This document shows positions 50,621-61,593 of a DNA stretch of 64,000 nt, piece after piece. The DNA lies in the NCBI RefSeq assembly GCF_029937755.1, contig NZ_JAPYPG010000001.1, forward strand, positions 744,001-808,000. The letters run 5' to 3'. Each line of letters starts with the position of its first letter. Position 1 is the stretch's first letter. The notes beneath the pieces are model-generated. The model had not been told where the DNA came from, did no database searches, and saw only the letters and a program-made list of their open reading frames with translations. The position numbers and the translations under genes were made by a program. This DNA is from Henriciella sp. Lineage in GTDB: Bacteria > Pseudomonadota > Alphaproteobacteria > Caulobacterales > Hyphomonadaceae.

Positions 50621-51160
50621 ATGTCGCGCATGGCGAAGCGGCGGCTGACAGAAGAAGAAGAGAAAGCCTGGGACCGGGTGCGCCAGACGGTGCGGCCGAT
50701 AAAATCCGGTGGCTCTCCGAAAGTGAAGCGTGATGTGAGCGAACATCCGTTGCTCAAACCGGTCAAACCCGAGCCGGATCCTGTTTCACGTGAAAAACCT
50801 GCCAAAACCGGACTGAAACCGGACTATAACCGGACTGTTTCCGGACCCCAGAATCGGGGCTCCGAAAAGAAGGTCAGGCGTGGGAAAATCGAGGTCTCTG
50901 CCAGTTTCGACCTGCATGGTCATACCCAGGATTCTGCTTGGTCTGCCCTGCCAGCATTCCTCATGCGTGAGCAGGCGCGCGGCTCGCGATGCGTAATTGT
51001 CATTACAGGAAAGGGGAAGTACGGGGAAGGCGTATTGCGACGTAACTTCCTGCGCTGGCTAGAGATGCCAAATGCCGGGGGCCTCATCTCCGGCTACGCC
51101 CAGGCCCACCCCCGACACGGTGGCGCAGGCGCCTTTTACGTGTTCCTGAGGCGCCGCTAA
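50621..51160 (+). CDS. Smr/MutS2 C-terminal domain protein
   Basis: SASFDLHGHTQDSAWSALPAFL; VITGKGKYGEGVLRRNFLRWL. Confidence 0.92.
   Translation: MSRMAKRRLTEEEEKAWDRVRQTVRPIKSGGSPKVKRDVSEHPLLKPVKPEPDPVSREKPAKTGLKPDYNRTVSGPQNRGSEKKVRRGKIEVSASFDLHGHTQDSAWSALPAFLMREQARGSRCVIVITGKGKYGEGVLRRNFLRWLEMPNAGGLISGYAQAHPRHGGAGAFYVFLRRR
50782..50797. promoter_or_regulatory. parS-like site (15/16), inside Smr-domain gene on the other side of oriC
   Basis: TGTTTCACGTGAAAAA. Confidence 0.85.
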
Positions 51161-51513
51161 GCCTTTGTTTGTCTTGAGGCTTTTTCGGCCAGCCCTGATA
51201 CGCCGCGCCGCTCCGCTAACGCATCGGCGACCATGTCCAGCGTGACCCCTTTTGCCCTCAGTCCAACAAGTAGATGGAAGATCAGATCGGCGGCTTCAGA
51301 CGCGGTTTCCTTCCGCCCCTCAGCGGCAATGGCAAGGGCGACTTCACCGGCTTCTTCCACGATTTTCTTTCCGCAACGAAGCTCGCCGCTGTTCAGCAGT
51401 TTGGCCGTATACGATTTTTCGGGATTACCGCCCGCCCGACTATCGACGGTCTCGGCGAGCGCCGCGAGCAGGCCCGTCAGTCTATCTGCTGATCCAAGGG
51501 GTTGTTTTGCCAT
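51157..51513 (-). CDS. hisE: Phosphoribosyl-ATP diphosphatase
   Basis: SYTAKLLNSGELRCGKKIVEEAGEVALAIAAEGRKETASEAADLIFHLLVGL. Confidence 0.94.
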   Translation of the reverse strand: MAKQPLGSADRLTGLLAALAETVDSRAGGNPEKSYTAKLLNSGELRCGKKIVEEAGEVALAIAAEGRKETASEAADLIFHLLVGLRAKGVTLDMVADALAERRGVSGLAEKASRQTKA

Positions 51514-51525
51514 GGGTTTTCTGCC

Positions 51526-52290
51526 TCACGTCTCGAAGGGTCTGACCGGCGCACCAGCGTCTGTCATAGCGGCTCGGGCTTCGGCCAGGGTGACTTCGCC
51601 GAAGTGAAAAATAGAGGCTGCCAATACAGCATTTGCTCCGCCTTCCAAAACAGCGGGCGCCAGATCGGCTGCCGAGCCTGCGCCACCAGAAGCGACCACG
51701 GGAATGGAGACCGTCTTCGTAATCGCCTTCAACAACGGGATGTCAAAGCCTGATTTTGTCCCGTCCTTATCCATCGAGGTCAGCAGAATCTCGCCAGCAC
51801 CCCGCTGCTCGGCTTCCATAGCAAATTCAACAGCATCAATACCCGTGGGCTTGCGACCTCCATGGGTGAAGATCTCCCAGTGATCCCCTGTCTTGCGGGC
51901 ATCGATCGCGACAACGACGGCCTGACTGCCACCTTTCGCGGCACATTCGGAGATAACCGCAGGATTGGCGACGGCCGCCGAGTTGATCGCCACCTTGTCT
52001 GCCCCGGAGCGCAACAGTTGGACCAGGTCTGACGCCGATCTCACCCCACCGCCAACTGTCAGCGGCATGAAGCATTGTTCGGCGGTTCGTCTGACGATAT
52101 CCAGCATTGTCCCGCGCCCTTCATGGCTCGCCGTGATGTCCAGAAAGCAAAGTTCGTCAGCACCTTGTGAATCATAGGCTTTTGCAAGAGCCACAGGGTC
52201 TCCGGCATCGCGCAGGTCGACGAAATTAACACCTTTGACCGTGCGTCCATCTTTCACATCCAGGCAGGGAATGATGCGCGTTTTAAGCAT
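51526..52290 (-). CDS. hisF: Imidazole glycerol phosphate synthase subunit HisF
   Basis: [39 protein letters not shown]. Confidence 0.98.
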   Translation of the reverse strand: MLKTRIIPCLDVKDGRTVKGVNFVDLRDAGDPVALAKAYDSQGADELCFLDITASHEGRGTMLDIVRRTAEQCFMPLTVGGGVRSASDLVQLLRSGADKVAINSAAVANPAVISECAAKGGSQAVVVAIDARKTGDHWEIFTHGGRKPTGIDAVEFAMEAEQRGAGEILLTSMDKDGTKSGFDIPLLKAITKTVSIPVVASGGAGSAADLAPAVLEGGANAVLAASIFHFGEVTLAEARAAMTDAGAPVRPFET

Positions 52291-52296
52291 GGCAGA

Positions 52297-53031
52297 TCAA
52301 GCCCTCGCAGCCTCAATGGCTTCAGCCGGGTCGATATCGCCATCATAAAGCGCGCGGCCGAGAATCGTGCCGGAGATGGGGCGCTTTCCACCCGATTTCC
52401 TGAGGTTTTTGATGTCTTCCACGCTTGCTACACCGCCAGACGCAATGACCGGAATCGAAACAGCGTCGGCCATCTCACTGGTAAACGCGACATTCACACC
52501 CGTTTTCATGCCATCGCGGGAAATATCGGTCACGACAAGACCTGCAACGCCGCATCCCTCGAAGATTTTTGCAAGCTCAATAGCTTTTATGTCGGAGGTC
52601 TCGGCCCAGCCCTCCACGGCGACATAGCCATCCTTTGCGTCTACCCCAACGACAATCTTTTCCGGCAGATCGCGGGCTGCGGACTTGACCAGGTCTGGGT
52701 CCCGAAGGGCAGCGGTGCCAAGAATTACGCGGGAGATGCCGGCTTCGAGCCAGGCATCGATCTGGGCACGGGTGCGGATGCCGCCGCCAAGCTGCACAGG
52801 CACATCGGTTGCCTTGAGGATGCCACGCACCGCTTCACCATTAGCGCTGTCGCCTGCAAAGGCGCCATTCAGGTCGACTACGTGTAACCGGTCAAACCCC
52901 ATGGTCTTGAACTGGTATGCCTGGTCTGACGGGTCCGGATTGAACGCGGTCGCCTTGTCCATTTCGCCCCGCAGCAGACGAACGCACTGTCCGTCCTTGA
53001 GGTCGATAGCCGGGTACAGGTTAAAACTCAT
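52297..53031 (-). CDS. hisA: Phosphoribosylformimino-5-aminoimidazole carboxamide ribotide isomerase
   Basis: [32 protein letters not shown]. Confidence 0.97.
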   Translation of the reverse strand: MSFNLYPAIDLKDGQCVRLLRGEMDKATAFNPDPSDQAYQFKTMGFDRLHVVDLNGAFAGDSANGEAVRGILKATDVPVQLGGGIRTRAQIDAWLEAGISRVILGTAALRDPDLVKSAARDLPEKIVVGVDAKDGYVAVEGWAETSDIKAIELAKIFEGCGVAGLVVTDISRDGMKTGVNVAFTSEMADAVSIPVIASGGVASVEDIKNLRKSGGKRPISGTILGRALYDGDIDPAEAIEAARA

Positions 53032-53672
53032 GCCGGCTCCCAGGTCAGGAAATTGGCGAGCAGGCGCAAGCCTACACGCTGGCTCTTCTCCGGATGAAAC
53101 TGCGTTCCGAAGAGATTGTCGCGGGCGACCGCTGCCGTGATTTCTCCGCCGTATTCGGTCGTCGCTGCAATATCTGCGGGATTGGTCGGTACCATAGCGT
53201 AGGAATGTGTGAAATAGACGTGTGGGTCATCGCCAAGCCCCGCCAGAACGGGGTGGTCCTGTTTCAATGACAATCCGTTCCACCCCATGTGGGGCACCGC
53301 CAGCCCACCGCCGGGCTTGATGCGGTCGACATCCCCGGCAATCCAGCCAAGGCCAGGCGTCTTTCCATCCTCAAGGCCCCACTCGGCGATGAGTTGCATG
53401 CCGACACAGATGCCGAGAAAGGGTTTGCGGCTGTGTATGACGGCCTCCTGCAACGCACTCTCCATGCCTTCAACGGCACGAAGACCGGCGGCGCAATCTG
53501 CGAAATGGCCGACGCCTGGCAGTACGATTCGGTCAGCCTTCTGCACGCGATCAGCGTCACCCGTGACCTCGATATCGACGGCAGCGGCGCACATTTCTGC
53601 CGCCGCCCGCAAGGCGCGCTCGGCGGAGTGCAGGTTGCCCGATCCGTAATCTATCAACACAAGTGAGGTCAT
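53028..53672 (-). CDS. hisH: Imidazole glycerol phosphate synthase subunit HisH
   Basis: [52 protein letters not shown]. Confidence 0.97.
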   Translation of the reverse strand: MTSLVLIDYGSGNLHSAERALRAAAEMCAAAVDIEVTGDADRVQKADRIVLPGVGHFADCAAGLRAVEGMESALQEAVIHSRKPFLGICVGMQLIAEWGLEDGKTPGLGWIAGDVDRIKPGGGLAVPHMGWNGLSLKQDHPVLAGLGDDPHVYFTHSYAMVPTNPADIAATTEYGGEITAAVARDNLFGTQFHPEKSQRVGLRLLANFLTWEPA

Positions 53673-53786
53673 CAGGCGCGCTCATAACGGGGGCTGCGCC
53701 TGGAGGAAAGAGGCGTCAGCGCCTTGATCCGCCGAATTTGCTGCAGCAAGCTGACACATATCAGTTTCTGAATGGAGTTTTCCCTC

Positions 53787-55214
53787 ATGCGCATCCTGCC
53801 TTCCCTCTGTCTTGCGGCCAGCCTTGCCTTGGCGCCAGCGTATGCCGACACCTCTACTGAGAAAGCAATGAGCCTTGTCGAGCAGCAGGAGGCTCTGACC
53901 GGGAGTCTCGCAAGCCAGCTCTGGGAGTGGGCTGAGGTTGGCTATCAGGAGACAAAGTCGTCCGGCCTGCTGCAGGACACGCTGTCGAATGAAGGCTTTG
54001 AGGTCGAGGCCGGTGTGGCTGGAATTCCGACTGCCTTCGTTGCCGAATATGGGTCCGGGGAGCCGGTGATTGCTGTGCTGGCGGAGTTCGACGCCCTGCC
54101 GGGGATCAATCAGTCCAGCGAGCCAACGAGACAACAGATAGATGGCAAGCATGCCGGGCAGGCCTGCGGACATAATCTCTTTGGCGCGGGTTCCGTGTCC
54201 GCAGCGATCGCCATTCGCCATTGGCTTGAAGATACCGGAACCACGGGCACGATCCGTGTTTACGGCACACCAGCGGAAGAGGGGGGTAGCGGCAAGGTCT
54301 ATATGACGCGTGCCGGCCTGTTCGATGATGTCGACATCGCGATGCACTGGCACCCGGACGACCAGAATTCGGCGGCGGCCAACACCTCGCTGGCCAATCG
54401 CTCGGCCAAGTTCCGGTTTCATGGCAAGTCAGCTCATGCCGCCGGCGCACCCGAACGCGGTCGCTCGGCCCTCGATGGGGTCGAGGCTTTCAATATGATG
54501 GCCAATATGCTCCACGAACACATTCCGCAGGATGCACGCATTCACTACGTGATCACGCAAGGCGGTAATGCGCCCAACGTGGTGCCGGACTTCGCCGAAG
54601 TCTTCTACTATGTCCGCCATCCGGAAGCCGACGGCGTCGACAAGATCTGGGCGCGGCTGGAAAATGCGGCTCGTGGCGCCGCCATGGGCACAGGCACGGA
54701 AGTCGATTGGGAAGTCATTCATGGCAATAACCCGCTGCTGGTCAATGAGACGCTGGCGCGGATGATGGACAGTAAGCTGCGAGAAGCCGGCGGGATTACC
54801 TATACGGCCGAAGAAAAAGCTTATGCGGAAAAACTGGCTGCGAGCTTCGACAATCCGGAGCTCAAGATTGGCTCACAGGAAGAGATTCAGCCCTTCGAGA
54901 TTTCGCTTGGCTACGGCTCAACCGATGTGGGCGATGTCTCTTGGGCGGTTCCGACCGTTGGCCTGCGCACAGCAACCTGGGTTCCGGGTACTTCTGCGCA
55001 TAGCTGGCAAGCGGTCGCTGCAAGCGGCATGTCGATCGGCCAAAAAGGCGCGCAACTGGCTGCGGAGGCACTGACGCTTGCTGCCGTTGAACTTTACCAG
55101 AACGACAACCTCATCGACGAAGCTTGGGAAGAGTTCGAGGACAAGCGCGGCCCGGACTATGAATACAAGTCGCTGCTCGGCGACCGTGATCCACCGCTGG
55201 ATTATCGGAAGTAG
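53787..55214 (+). CDS. M20-family amidohydrolase (AbgB-like), secreted
   Basis: Signal peptide; ALPGINQSSEPTRQQIDGKHAGQACGHNLFGAGSVSAAIAI; GSTDVGDVSWAVPTVGLRTATW. Confidence 0.9.
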   Translation: MRILPSLCLAASLALAPAYADTSTEKAMSLVEQQEALTGSLASQLWEWAEVGYQETKSSGLLQDTLSNEGFEVEAGVAGIPTAFVAEYGSGEPVIAVLAEFDALPGINQSSEPTRQQIDGKHAGQACGHNLFGAGSVSAAIAIRHWLEDTGTTGTIRVYGTPAEEGGSGKVYMTRAGLFDDVDIAMHWHPDDQNSAAANTSLANRSAKFRFHGKSAHAAGAPERGRSALDGVEAFNMMANMLHEHIPQDARIHYVITQGGNAPNVVPDFAEVFYYVRHPEADGVDKIWARLENAARGAAMGTGTEVDWEVIHGNNPLLVNETLARMMDSKLREAGGITYTAEEKAYAEKLAASFDNPELKIGSQEEIQPFEISLGYGSTDVGDVSWAVPTVGLRTATWVPGTSAHSWQAVAASGMSIGQKGAQLAAEALTLAAVELYQNDNLIDEAWEEFEDKRGPDYEYKSLLGDRDPPLDYRK

Positions 55215-55217
55215 TTC

Positions 55218-55814
55218 CTAGAGACTGCCCTTGGTGGAGGCCGGTTTGCCCTGAAGGCGCGGATCGGCCGTCACTGCCATGCGCAGGGCTCGGGCGGTTG
55301 CCTTGAAGCAGCTCTCGGCAATATGGTGATTATTCTCACCATAGAGATTTTCGACGTGCAGGCACATGCCGCCATTGCCTGCGAGGGCGTGGAAGAACTC
55401 CTTGAAGAGTTCTGTGTCCATGTCGCCGATCTTGTCGCGCCGGAAATCCACCTTCCAGACGAGATAGGGGCGCTTGCAAAGGTCAATTGACGCGCGGCTC
55501 AGCGTTTCGTCCATCGGAATATAGGCGTGACCGAAACGATTAATGCCGGCAAAATCGCCCAACGCCTTCATGATTGCCTGGCCTATGACGATGCCGGCAT
55601 CCTCCACCGTGTGGTGGAAGTCGATGTGCAGGTCACCCTTCGCCTTGACGGTCAGATCGATGAAGCTGTGGCGCGACAGTGAATCCAGCATATGGTCGAA
55701 GAAGCCGACACCGGTCTGAATGTCTGACTTTCCTGTCCCGTCTATATCGACGGTGACGGTGATATCGGTCTCGCGCGTGGTGCGCGTTACGGTGGCGGTA
55801 CGATGATTGGTCAT
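55218..55814 (-). CDS. hisB: Imidazoleglycerol-phosphate dehydratase
   Basis: [42 protein letters not shown]. Confidence 0.97.
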   Translation of the reverse strand: MTNHRTATVTRTTRETDITVTVDIDGTGKSDIQTGVGFFDHMLDSLSRHSFIDLTVKAKGDLHIDFHHTVEDAGIVIGQAIMKALGDFAGINRFGHAYIPMDETLSRASIDLCKRPYLVWKVDFRRDKIGDMDTELFKEFFHALAGNGGMCLHVENLYGENNHHIAESCFKATARALRMAVTADPRLQGKPASTKGSL

Positions 55815-55967
55815 ATCGGCTTCAGATAGTCTCTCCAGTTCGAAAGAGCTACACCAGATTCATTCACGGAATTCTAAAGTTTCAGTGGGAGTTATGCTTC
55901 AGCGTTCAGATCTGAAGCACGAACCCGCCGAGGCCCCCTCCTGCAAGTACTTGTCAAACTCACCCGC

Positions 55968-57923
55968 ATGCTTGCCAAGGCACGCTTTTCAACGGTTGTT
56001 CCGGCAACGGCCGGAGTACTCGCGCTGGTTTTGTCGATCCTGTTCGATGTGGCGTATTTAACTGCGGCACATTCCCGCACCGAGGAGGCCAATGATATCC
56101 TCGCCGCACGGATTGCGGAGGCGGTCGCGCCGCCTTTTGCCGCGGGAGATATGGCCGAGGTTGAGAACATCGTGTCAGCGATCGCGCCTGGCGATGTCGT
56201 TGTGACAGACATGAACGGGACTGTCGTAGCCGGATCTGGTGATGCAAATCAACGCGGCGAGACCTTTTCCGTTATGGCGGGCGGGCAGCAGATCGCAACG
56301 ATCCATGCCGACCAGATTATGTCCAATGGCTTTCTTATCCCCCTGCCAGTCATGCTCACCACGACGCTGATCGTTGTCGGGCTGGCCTTCTGGCTATCGA
56401 GCTTTTTCGGGCGCATCACCAGTTCCCAGATTGAGGGTCTTGCGGAAACCCTCAAGCGACTTGGCGAGGGGCGATTGTCACAAGCCAGCAGCACACAGCT
56501 GAGTTTTGAAGAGTTTCGCTATCTTCAGGTCGATCTCGTGAGAACGATGCGACGGCTGCGGGCGGAGAATATCAAGTTACAGCAAGCCGCCTACAGCGAT
56601 GAGCGAACCGGCTTGGGCAATTCGGCAAAACTGACCGAGCAGCTGACGGATGTGATCTCCGGCTGTTCGTTCGAGGAGCCGGCGGCCTACGTTCTTCTGG
56701 ATGCGGAAGGCCTGCAGCATTTTTCCGAGTCGCATGGCATGATCATGCCGAATGAAGTCCATGCCGCCCTTGCGCGGCGCCTCTCTCAATATGTTGCCGA
56801 TCAGGAAAAGGAATACTCAATGCCGGCCGGAAGCTGGCCGGTCTTTGCGCTGCAGTCAGATGAATTTGCCGTTCTGGTTGACAGGATCGGGACCCGAGCG
56901 GATGTGATGCGGTTTGTGCGCCAGATGCTGGATCTGCTGCGGCAACCCTATGAAATTGGCGGCCAGTCCTTCCGTCTGCCGGCGCGCGCCGGGATCGTCA
57001 TTATTCCAGAGGATGGTCAGTCACCGACCGAAATCCGCAAGCGCGCTGAATCTGCGCTTTATCAGGCACGCCGCGCCGAGACTGTGAATTTCCAGTTCTA
57101 TTCGCCAAAGTTCGACCGCCAGACCGCCGCCCGCAAGCGACTTGAGGCGGAAGTCCGCGCGGCTGTCGAAAATCGGCGCTTCGTACCTGTTTTCCAGCCC
57201 AAGGTGGATTTGCGTACAGGCCGTATAGTCGGTGCAGAGGCCCTGGCACGCTGGAAGCTGGAAAGTGGGCGCATCGTTTCGCCGAGCGTTTTTATTCCTG
57301 TGGCCGAAGCGACGGGGCAGATCGGTCAGATCGGTATGCAGATTACCGAGCAAGCCTGCCGCGCTGCCGCGCAGTGGCATGCCCGGGGCTTCCGGGATGT
57401 CTCGGTTGCCGTCAATGTCTCACCGTTACAGTTCGAGTCCGAGGACCTGGGCGCCATGATCATCCGTGCGATGAGTGAGGCCGGGCTTCCCCCACGGCTG
57501 TTGCAGCTGGAGATCACCGAGAGTGTTGCCGTCTCCGATCCAGACCGGCTGAAAGATGTTATCAATCCGCTCAAGACAATGGGAGTTAGGCTCGCCATCG
57601 ACGATTTTGGCACCGGCCACTCCAACCTGTCCATGCTGGGTCGACTGCCTTATGACGTGTTCAAGATCGACCGCGCTTTTATTTCCAGCCTCTATACCGA
57701 CAAGCAGGCGCCCGCGATTGTCGAGATGATCCTTGGCATGGCCGAGACGCTTGGCATGGAGACGGTGGCTGAAGGTGTCGAGACCGAGGCCCAGCAGAAT
57801 TTCCTGCGCAGACGCGGTTGCGACCAGTACCAAGGCTATTATTACAGCCCGCCCGTATCGATGGAGAAATTCATCGAGATGCTCATCGTCGACCGGGATA
57901 ATTCAACAGCCAATGCAGGCTGA
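55968..57923 (+). CDS. Membrane EAL-domain phosphodiesterase with degenerate GGDEF domain
   Basis: Two N-terminal TM segments; degenerate GGDEF (LQSDEFAVL); EAL domain [36 protein letters not shown]. Confidence 0.93.
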   Translation: MLAKARFSTVVPATAGVLALVLSILFDVAYLTAAHSRTEEANDILAARIAEAVAPPFAAGDMAEVENIVSAIAPGDVVVTDMNGTVVAGSGDANQRGETFSVMAGGQQIATIHADQIMSNGFLIPLPVMLTTTLIVVGLAFWLSSFFGRITSSQIEGLAETLKRLGEGRLSQASSTQLSFEEFRYLQVDLVRTMRRLRAENIKLQQAAYSDERTGLGNSAKLTEQLTDVISGCSFEEPAAYVLLDAEGLQHFSESHGMIMPNEVHAALARRLSQYVADQEKEYSMPAGSWPVFALQSDEFAVLVDRIGTRADVMRFVRQMLDLLRQPYEIGGQSFRLPARAGIVIIPEDGQSPTEIRKRAESALYQARRAETVNFQFYSPKFDRQTAARKRLEAEVRAAVENRRFVPVFQPKVDLRTGRIVGAEALARWKLESGRIVSPSVFIPVAEATGQIGQIGMQITEQACRAAAQWHARGFRDVSVAVNVSPLQFESEDLGAMIIRAMSEAGLPPRLLQLEITESVAVSDPDRLKDVINPLKTMGVRLAIDDFGTGHSNLSMLGRLPYDVFKIDRAFISSLYTDKQAPAIVEMILGMAETLGMETVAEGVETEAQQNFLRRRGCDQYQGYYYSPPVSMEKFIEMLIVDRDNSTANAG

Positions 57924-57973
57924 GCACTGGCAGGCCCTTGCGAAGTGATCGTGGGTGCGCCACATCCCCTTTC

Positions 57974-58543
57974 GTGACAGAGAACGATACTTCCCGCTCC
58001 CCGCTGTGGCACGGCACGACAATTCTTGCCGTGCGCACCGAAGACAAGGTTGTGATCCTGAGTGATGGACAGGTCTCGATGGGCCAGACCGTCATGAAAG
58101 GGAATGCCCGCAAGGTGCGCCGCCTTGGCAGTGACAATGCGATCCTGGCCGGCTTTGCCGGGGCCACTGCCGACGCCTTCACCTTGTTTGAACGCCTCGA
58201 ACAGAAACTCGAGCGCCACCCCAACCAGCTGCAGCGCGCTGCCGTTGAGCTTGCCAAGGACTGGCGAACGGAAAAATACCTTCAGAAGCTCGAAGCGCTG
58301 CTGATCGTTGCCGATAAGGAAGTGACCCTGGTCATTACGGGCGCCGGGGATGTTCTTGAGCCCGAACACAATGTTGTCGCTGTTGGCTCTGGCGGGAACT
58401 ACGCGCTTGCTGCGGCGCGTGCGCTCTACGCCTACGAAAAGGATGCCGAGGCGCTCGGTCGTCAGGCCATGGAGATCGCCGCCGACATCTGCGTCTACAC
58501 AAATGCGAATTTTTCTGTCGAGACCCTGGATCTCAAGACCTAA
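57974..58543 (+). CDS. hslV: ATP-dependent protease peptidase subunit HslV (GTG start)
   Basis: [41 protein letters not shown]. Confidence 0.96.
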   Translation: MTENDTSRSPLWHGTTILAVRTEDKVVILSDGQVSMGQTVMKGNARKVRRLGSDNAILAGFAGATADAFTLFERLEQKLERHPNQLQRAAVELAKDWRTEKYLQKLEALLIVADKEVTLVITGAGDVLEPEHNVVAVGSGGNYALAAARALYAYEKDAEALGRQAMEIAADICVYTNANFSVETLDLKT

Positions 58544-59847
58544 TGGATATGTTGACCCCGAAAGAAATCGTTGCGGAGCTCGACCGCCATATTGTTGGCC
58601 AGGCAGATGCCAAGCGTGCTGTGGCGCTCGCGCTGCGTAATCGCTGGCGCCGGAAGCAGGCGCCTGAGAACCTACGGGACGAAATTACGCCGAAGAATAT
58701 CTTGATGATTGGCCCGACCGGTGTCGGCAAGACCGAGGTTTCGCGCCGTCTGGCCAAGCTCGCGAACGCTCCCTTTCTCAAGGTCGAAGCCACGAAGTTC
58801 ACTGAAGTCGGCTATGTCGGACGCGATGTGGAACAGATTATTCGGGATCTGGTCGAGTCTGCAGTCAGCATGGTGAAGCAGCAGCGGCGCAAGACTGTCG
58901 AGGAACAGGCGCGCGAGGCTGCGGAAGACCGCCTGCTAGATTCGCTGGTGGGCGAGGATGCTCAAAGCTCTACGCGCGAAGTGTTTCGCAACAAGCTGCG
59001 CACTGGTGAGCTCGACGATAAGGATATCGATATCGAGCTTTCAGATTCGAGTAATCCCATGCCCATGATGGACCTGCCCGGTGGCGGTGGGTCCATGGGA
59101 ATGGTCAATCTCGGCGATCTGCTTGGCAAGGCCATGGGCGGGCGTACCAAGCGTGTGCGCACAACCGTACGCGATGCCTACAAGCCGCTTATTGGCGAGG
59201 AGGCCGACAAGCTGATTGATGAGGAAAGCGTGCAGCGCGAGGCAATCCGGCTGGTTGAGTCGGATGGCATCGTCTTTCTTGATGAGATCGACAAGGTTGC
59301 CGGCGCGAGCCAGCGCAGCGGCGCCGACGTCAGCCGCGAAGGCGTGCAGCGCGACCTGCTTCCCTTGATTGAGGGAACCACGGTCTCCACCCGCCGTGGA
59401 CCGGTGCAGACCGATCACATCCTGTTCATTGCGTCGGGCGCGTTTCATGTTGCCAAGCCATCGGATCTGCTGCCGGAATTGCAGGGCCGGTTGCCGATCC
59501 GGGTTGAGCTGAACGCTCTGTCCCGGGATGACATGCGCCGCATCCTTGTAGAACCTGAAGCCTCTCTGATCCGGCAGTATGAAGCCCTGATGAAGTCGGA
59601 AGGCATTGAGCTGAAGTTCGATGATGCTGCTATCGATGCCCTTGCCGATATTGCGGTGCGCGTAAACGATACGGTTGAGAATATCGGTGCGCGGCGCCTG
59701 CAGACGGTACTTGAGCGCCTGCTGGATGAGATCAGCTTTACTGCGCCTGACCGCTCAGGCGAGACTGTGACCATCACGGCTGATTATGTGGAGGCCCAGC
59801 TCTCGGACCTGGCCGGCAATACCGATCTGTCGAAATTTATCCTTTAG
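58543..59847 (+). CDS. hslU: HslU ATPase subunit
   Basis: [56 protein letters not shown]. Confidence 0.98.
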   Translation: MDMLTPKEIVAELDRHIVGQADAKRAVALALRNRWRRKQAPENLRDEITPKNILMIGPTGVGKTEVSRRLAKLANAPFLKVEATKFTEVGYVGRDVEQIIRDLVESAVSMVKQQRRKTVEEQAREAAEDRLLDSLVGEDAQSSTREVFRNKLRTGELDDKDIDIELSDSSNPMPMMDLPGGGGSMGMVNLGDLLGKAMGGRTKRVRTTVRDAYKPLIGEEADKLIDEESVQREAIRLVESDGIVFLDEIDKVAGASQRSGADVSREGVQRDLLPLIEGTTVSTRRGPVQTDHILFIASGAFHVAKPSDLLPELQGRLPIRVELNALSRDDMRRILVEPEASLIRQYEALMKSEGIELKFDDAAIDALADIAVRVNDTVENIGARRLQTVLERLLDEISFTAPDRSGETVTITADYVEAQLSDLAGNTDLSKFIL

Positions 59848-60184
59848 CAGCGCTGGCTGAGCGCCGCACGGGCAGATGTTTCTTGCCCCAGTCGCGGAAG
59901 GTCATCAGAGCAGGGCCGAACTCCCGTCCCTTTTCGGTGAGCAGATATTCGTAACGTTTGGGCCGCTCTACATAGAGCTTGCGCTCAAGAATGCCTGCTT
60001 CCACAAGCCGCTTGAGTCGGCTGGAGATAATATGGCGCGTTGCTCCCGTATTGGCGGCAAATTCCTCGAACTTTGAGCTCCCGAGAAAGCAGTCCCGCAG
60101 GATCAGCAGGGTCCAGCGATCGCCAACCAGGGTCAGCGTTCGCGCCACGGGGCACCAATTTTCTTCGAGTTCGGTCCATTTCAT
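59837..60184 (-). CDS. HxlR-family transcriptional regulator
   Basis: [33 protein letters not shown]; winged-helix HxlR pattern. Confidence 0.93.
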   Translation of the reverse strand: MKWTELEENWCPVARTLTLVGDRWTLLILRDCFLGSSKFEEFAANTGATRHIISSRLKRLVEAGILERKLYVERPKRYEYLLTEKGREFGPALMTFRDWGKKHLPVRRSASAAKG

Positions 60185-60212
60185 GATGACAGACCATAAA
60201 CCAATTTGCTAG

Positions 60213-60229
60213 AGTTCCAAAATGGAACT
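60213..60229. promoter_or_regulatory. Inverted-repeat operator candidate, copy 1 (HxlR/SDR divergent region)
   Basis: AGTTCC-AAAAT-GGAACT, perfect 6-bp arms. Confidence 0.6.
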
Positions 60230-60238
60230 GAAATCGGC

Positions 60239-60961
60239 ATGAAACAGGCAGCGATCATCATAGGCGCAGGAGACGCGACGGGCGGGGCAATTGCAAGACG
60301 TTTTGCGCGTGGCGGATTTGCTGCCATTTGTGTGAGAAGGACAGAAGAGGCGGTGCTGCCACTGGTCGAAAGTATCCGTGCAGCGGGTCTTGAGGCGGAA
60401 GCGGCCGGGTGCGACGCGCGCGACGAGGACCAGATGATCGCGCTGTTCGATCGTGTGGAGCGCGAGGCCGGTCCAGTTGGCGCGATGATCTTCAATATCG
60501 GCGCGAATGTCCATTTCCCAATCACCGACACGACGGCGCGTATTTATCGCAAGGTCTGGGAAATGGCGGCTTTCGCCGGTTTTCTCGCAGGCAGGGAAGC
60601 AGCGCGCGTAATGCTGCCCCGCAAGACGGGCACAATAATCTTTACTGGTGCGACGGCCTCGATGCGTGGCGGCGCGGGCTTTTCGGCCTTTGCAGGGGCA
60701 AAGTTCGCCTTACGCGCGCTCGCCCAATCCATGGCGCGTGAATTGGGACCACAAGGAATCCATGTGGCGCACTCAGTCATTGATGGAGCGATCGATACGG
60801 CATTTATCCGGAAGAACTTTCCTGATCGCTATAAGCTTAAGGATGAGGATGGCATCCTGGACCCGGAAGCCATCGCCGAAGCCTATTGGATGCTCCACAA
60901 TCAACCACGAACGGCATGGACGCATGAGCTCGACCTCAGGCCTTGGATTGAAAAGTTCTAA
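60239..60961 (+). CDS. SDR-family oxidoreductase
   Basis: AAIIIGAGDATGGAIARRFARGGFAAICVRR Rossmann motif; start trimmed. Confidence 0.88.
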   Translation: MKQAAIIIGAGDATGGAIARRFARGGFAAICVRRTEEAVLPLVESIRAAGLEAEAAGCDARDEDQMIALFDRVEREAGPVGAMIFNIGANVHFPITDTTARIYRKVWEMAAFAGFLAGREAARVMLPRKTGTIIFTGATASMRGGAGFSAFAGAKFALRALAQSMARELGPQGIHVAHSVIDGAIDTAFIRKNFPDRYKLKDEDGILDPEAIAEAYWMLHNQPRTAWTHELDLRPWIEKF

Positions 60962-60969
60962 ATTGGAAT
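60954..60969. promoter_or_regulatory. Inverted-repeat operator candidate, copy 2 (upstream of DsbA-family isomerase)
   Basis: AGTTCT-AAATT-GGAAT, 13/16 identical to copy 1. Confidence 0.45.
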
Positions 60970-60984
60970 GCGCTGGAGATAAGA

Positions 60985-61593
60985 ATGACCCGAAAACTTG
61001 AATTCTGTTTCGATTTTATCAGCCCTTACTCCTATGTCGCCTTTCATGCGTTGCCTCACTATCTGAAAGGCGTCGAAGCGCAGTTGGTCTACCGACCCGT
61101 CTTCCTTGGCGCGATCATGAAGAATACCGGCAACCGCCCTCCTGGAATGGTGCCTGCAAAGGCGACCTACATGCAGAAGGACCTGCAGCGCAGCTGTGAT
61201 CGCTACGGAATCAGTTTTCGTATGAATCCTCATTTCCCGATGATGAACACTCGGCCGGTCCTTCGTATCGCTTGCGCATTGACCGGTTCTGATCAGGAGA
61301 GCTTCATCCGGACTATCTTTCATCACGTATGGGCTGCCCCCGAGCCGTTGAAGACAGATGAACTCGACCAGGTTAAGGCGGTCTGCGAAGCGGCCGGACT
61401 GGATGGGACGAAAATGGTCGCTCTGTCAGAAGATACAAACGCCAAATCAGCGATGATCGCCAACACGGAGAATGCACTTGAGCGCGGCGCGTTCGGCACC
61501 CCCAGCTTTTTCGTTGGAGACACACTCTTCTTCGGCCATGACCGGCTTGACTATGCGGCTGAGCTTCTCAAGGGGCCTCAACCCGTCGGCTGA
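60985..61593 (+). CDS. 2-hydroxychromene-2-carboxylate isomerase / DsbA-family protein
   Basis: LEFCFDFISPYSYVAFHALPHY; GAFGTPSFFVGDTLFFGHDRLDYAAELL. Confidence 0.88.
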   Translation: MTRKLEFCFDFISPYSYVAFHALPHYLKGVEAQLVYRPVFLGAIMKNTGNRPPGMVPAKATYMQKDLQRSCDRYGISFRMNPHFPMMNTRPVLRIACALTGSDQESFIRTIFHHVWAAPEPLKTDELDQVKAVCEAAGLDGTKMVALSEDTNAKSAMIANTENALERGAFGTPSFFVGDTLFFGHDRLDYAAELLKGPQPVG

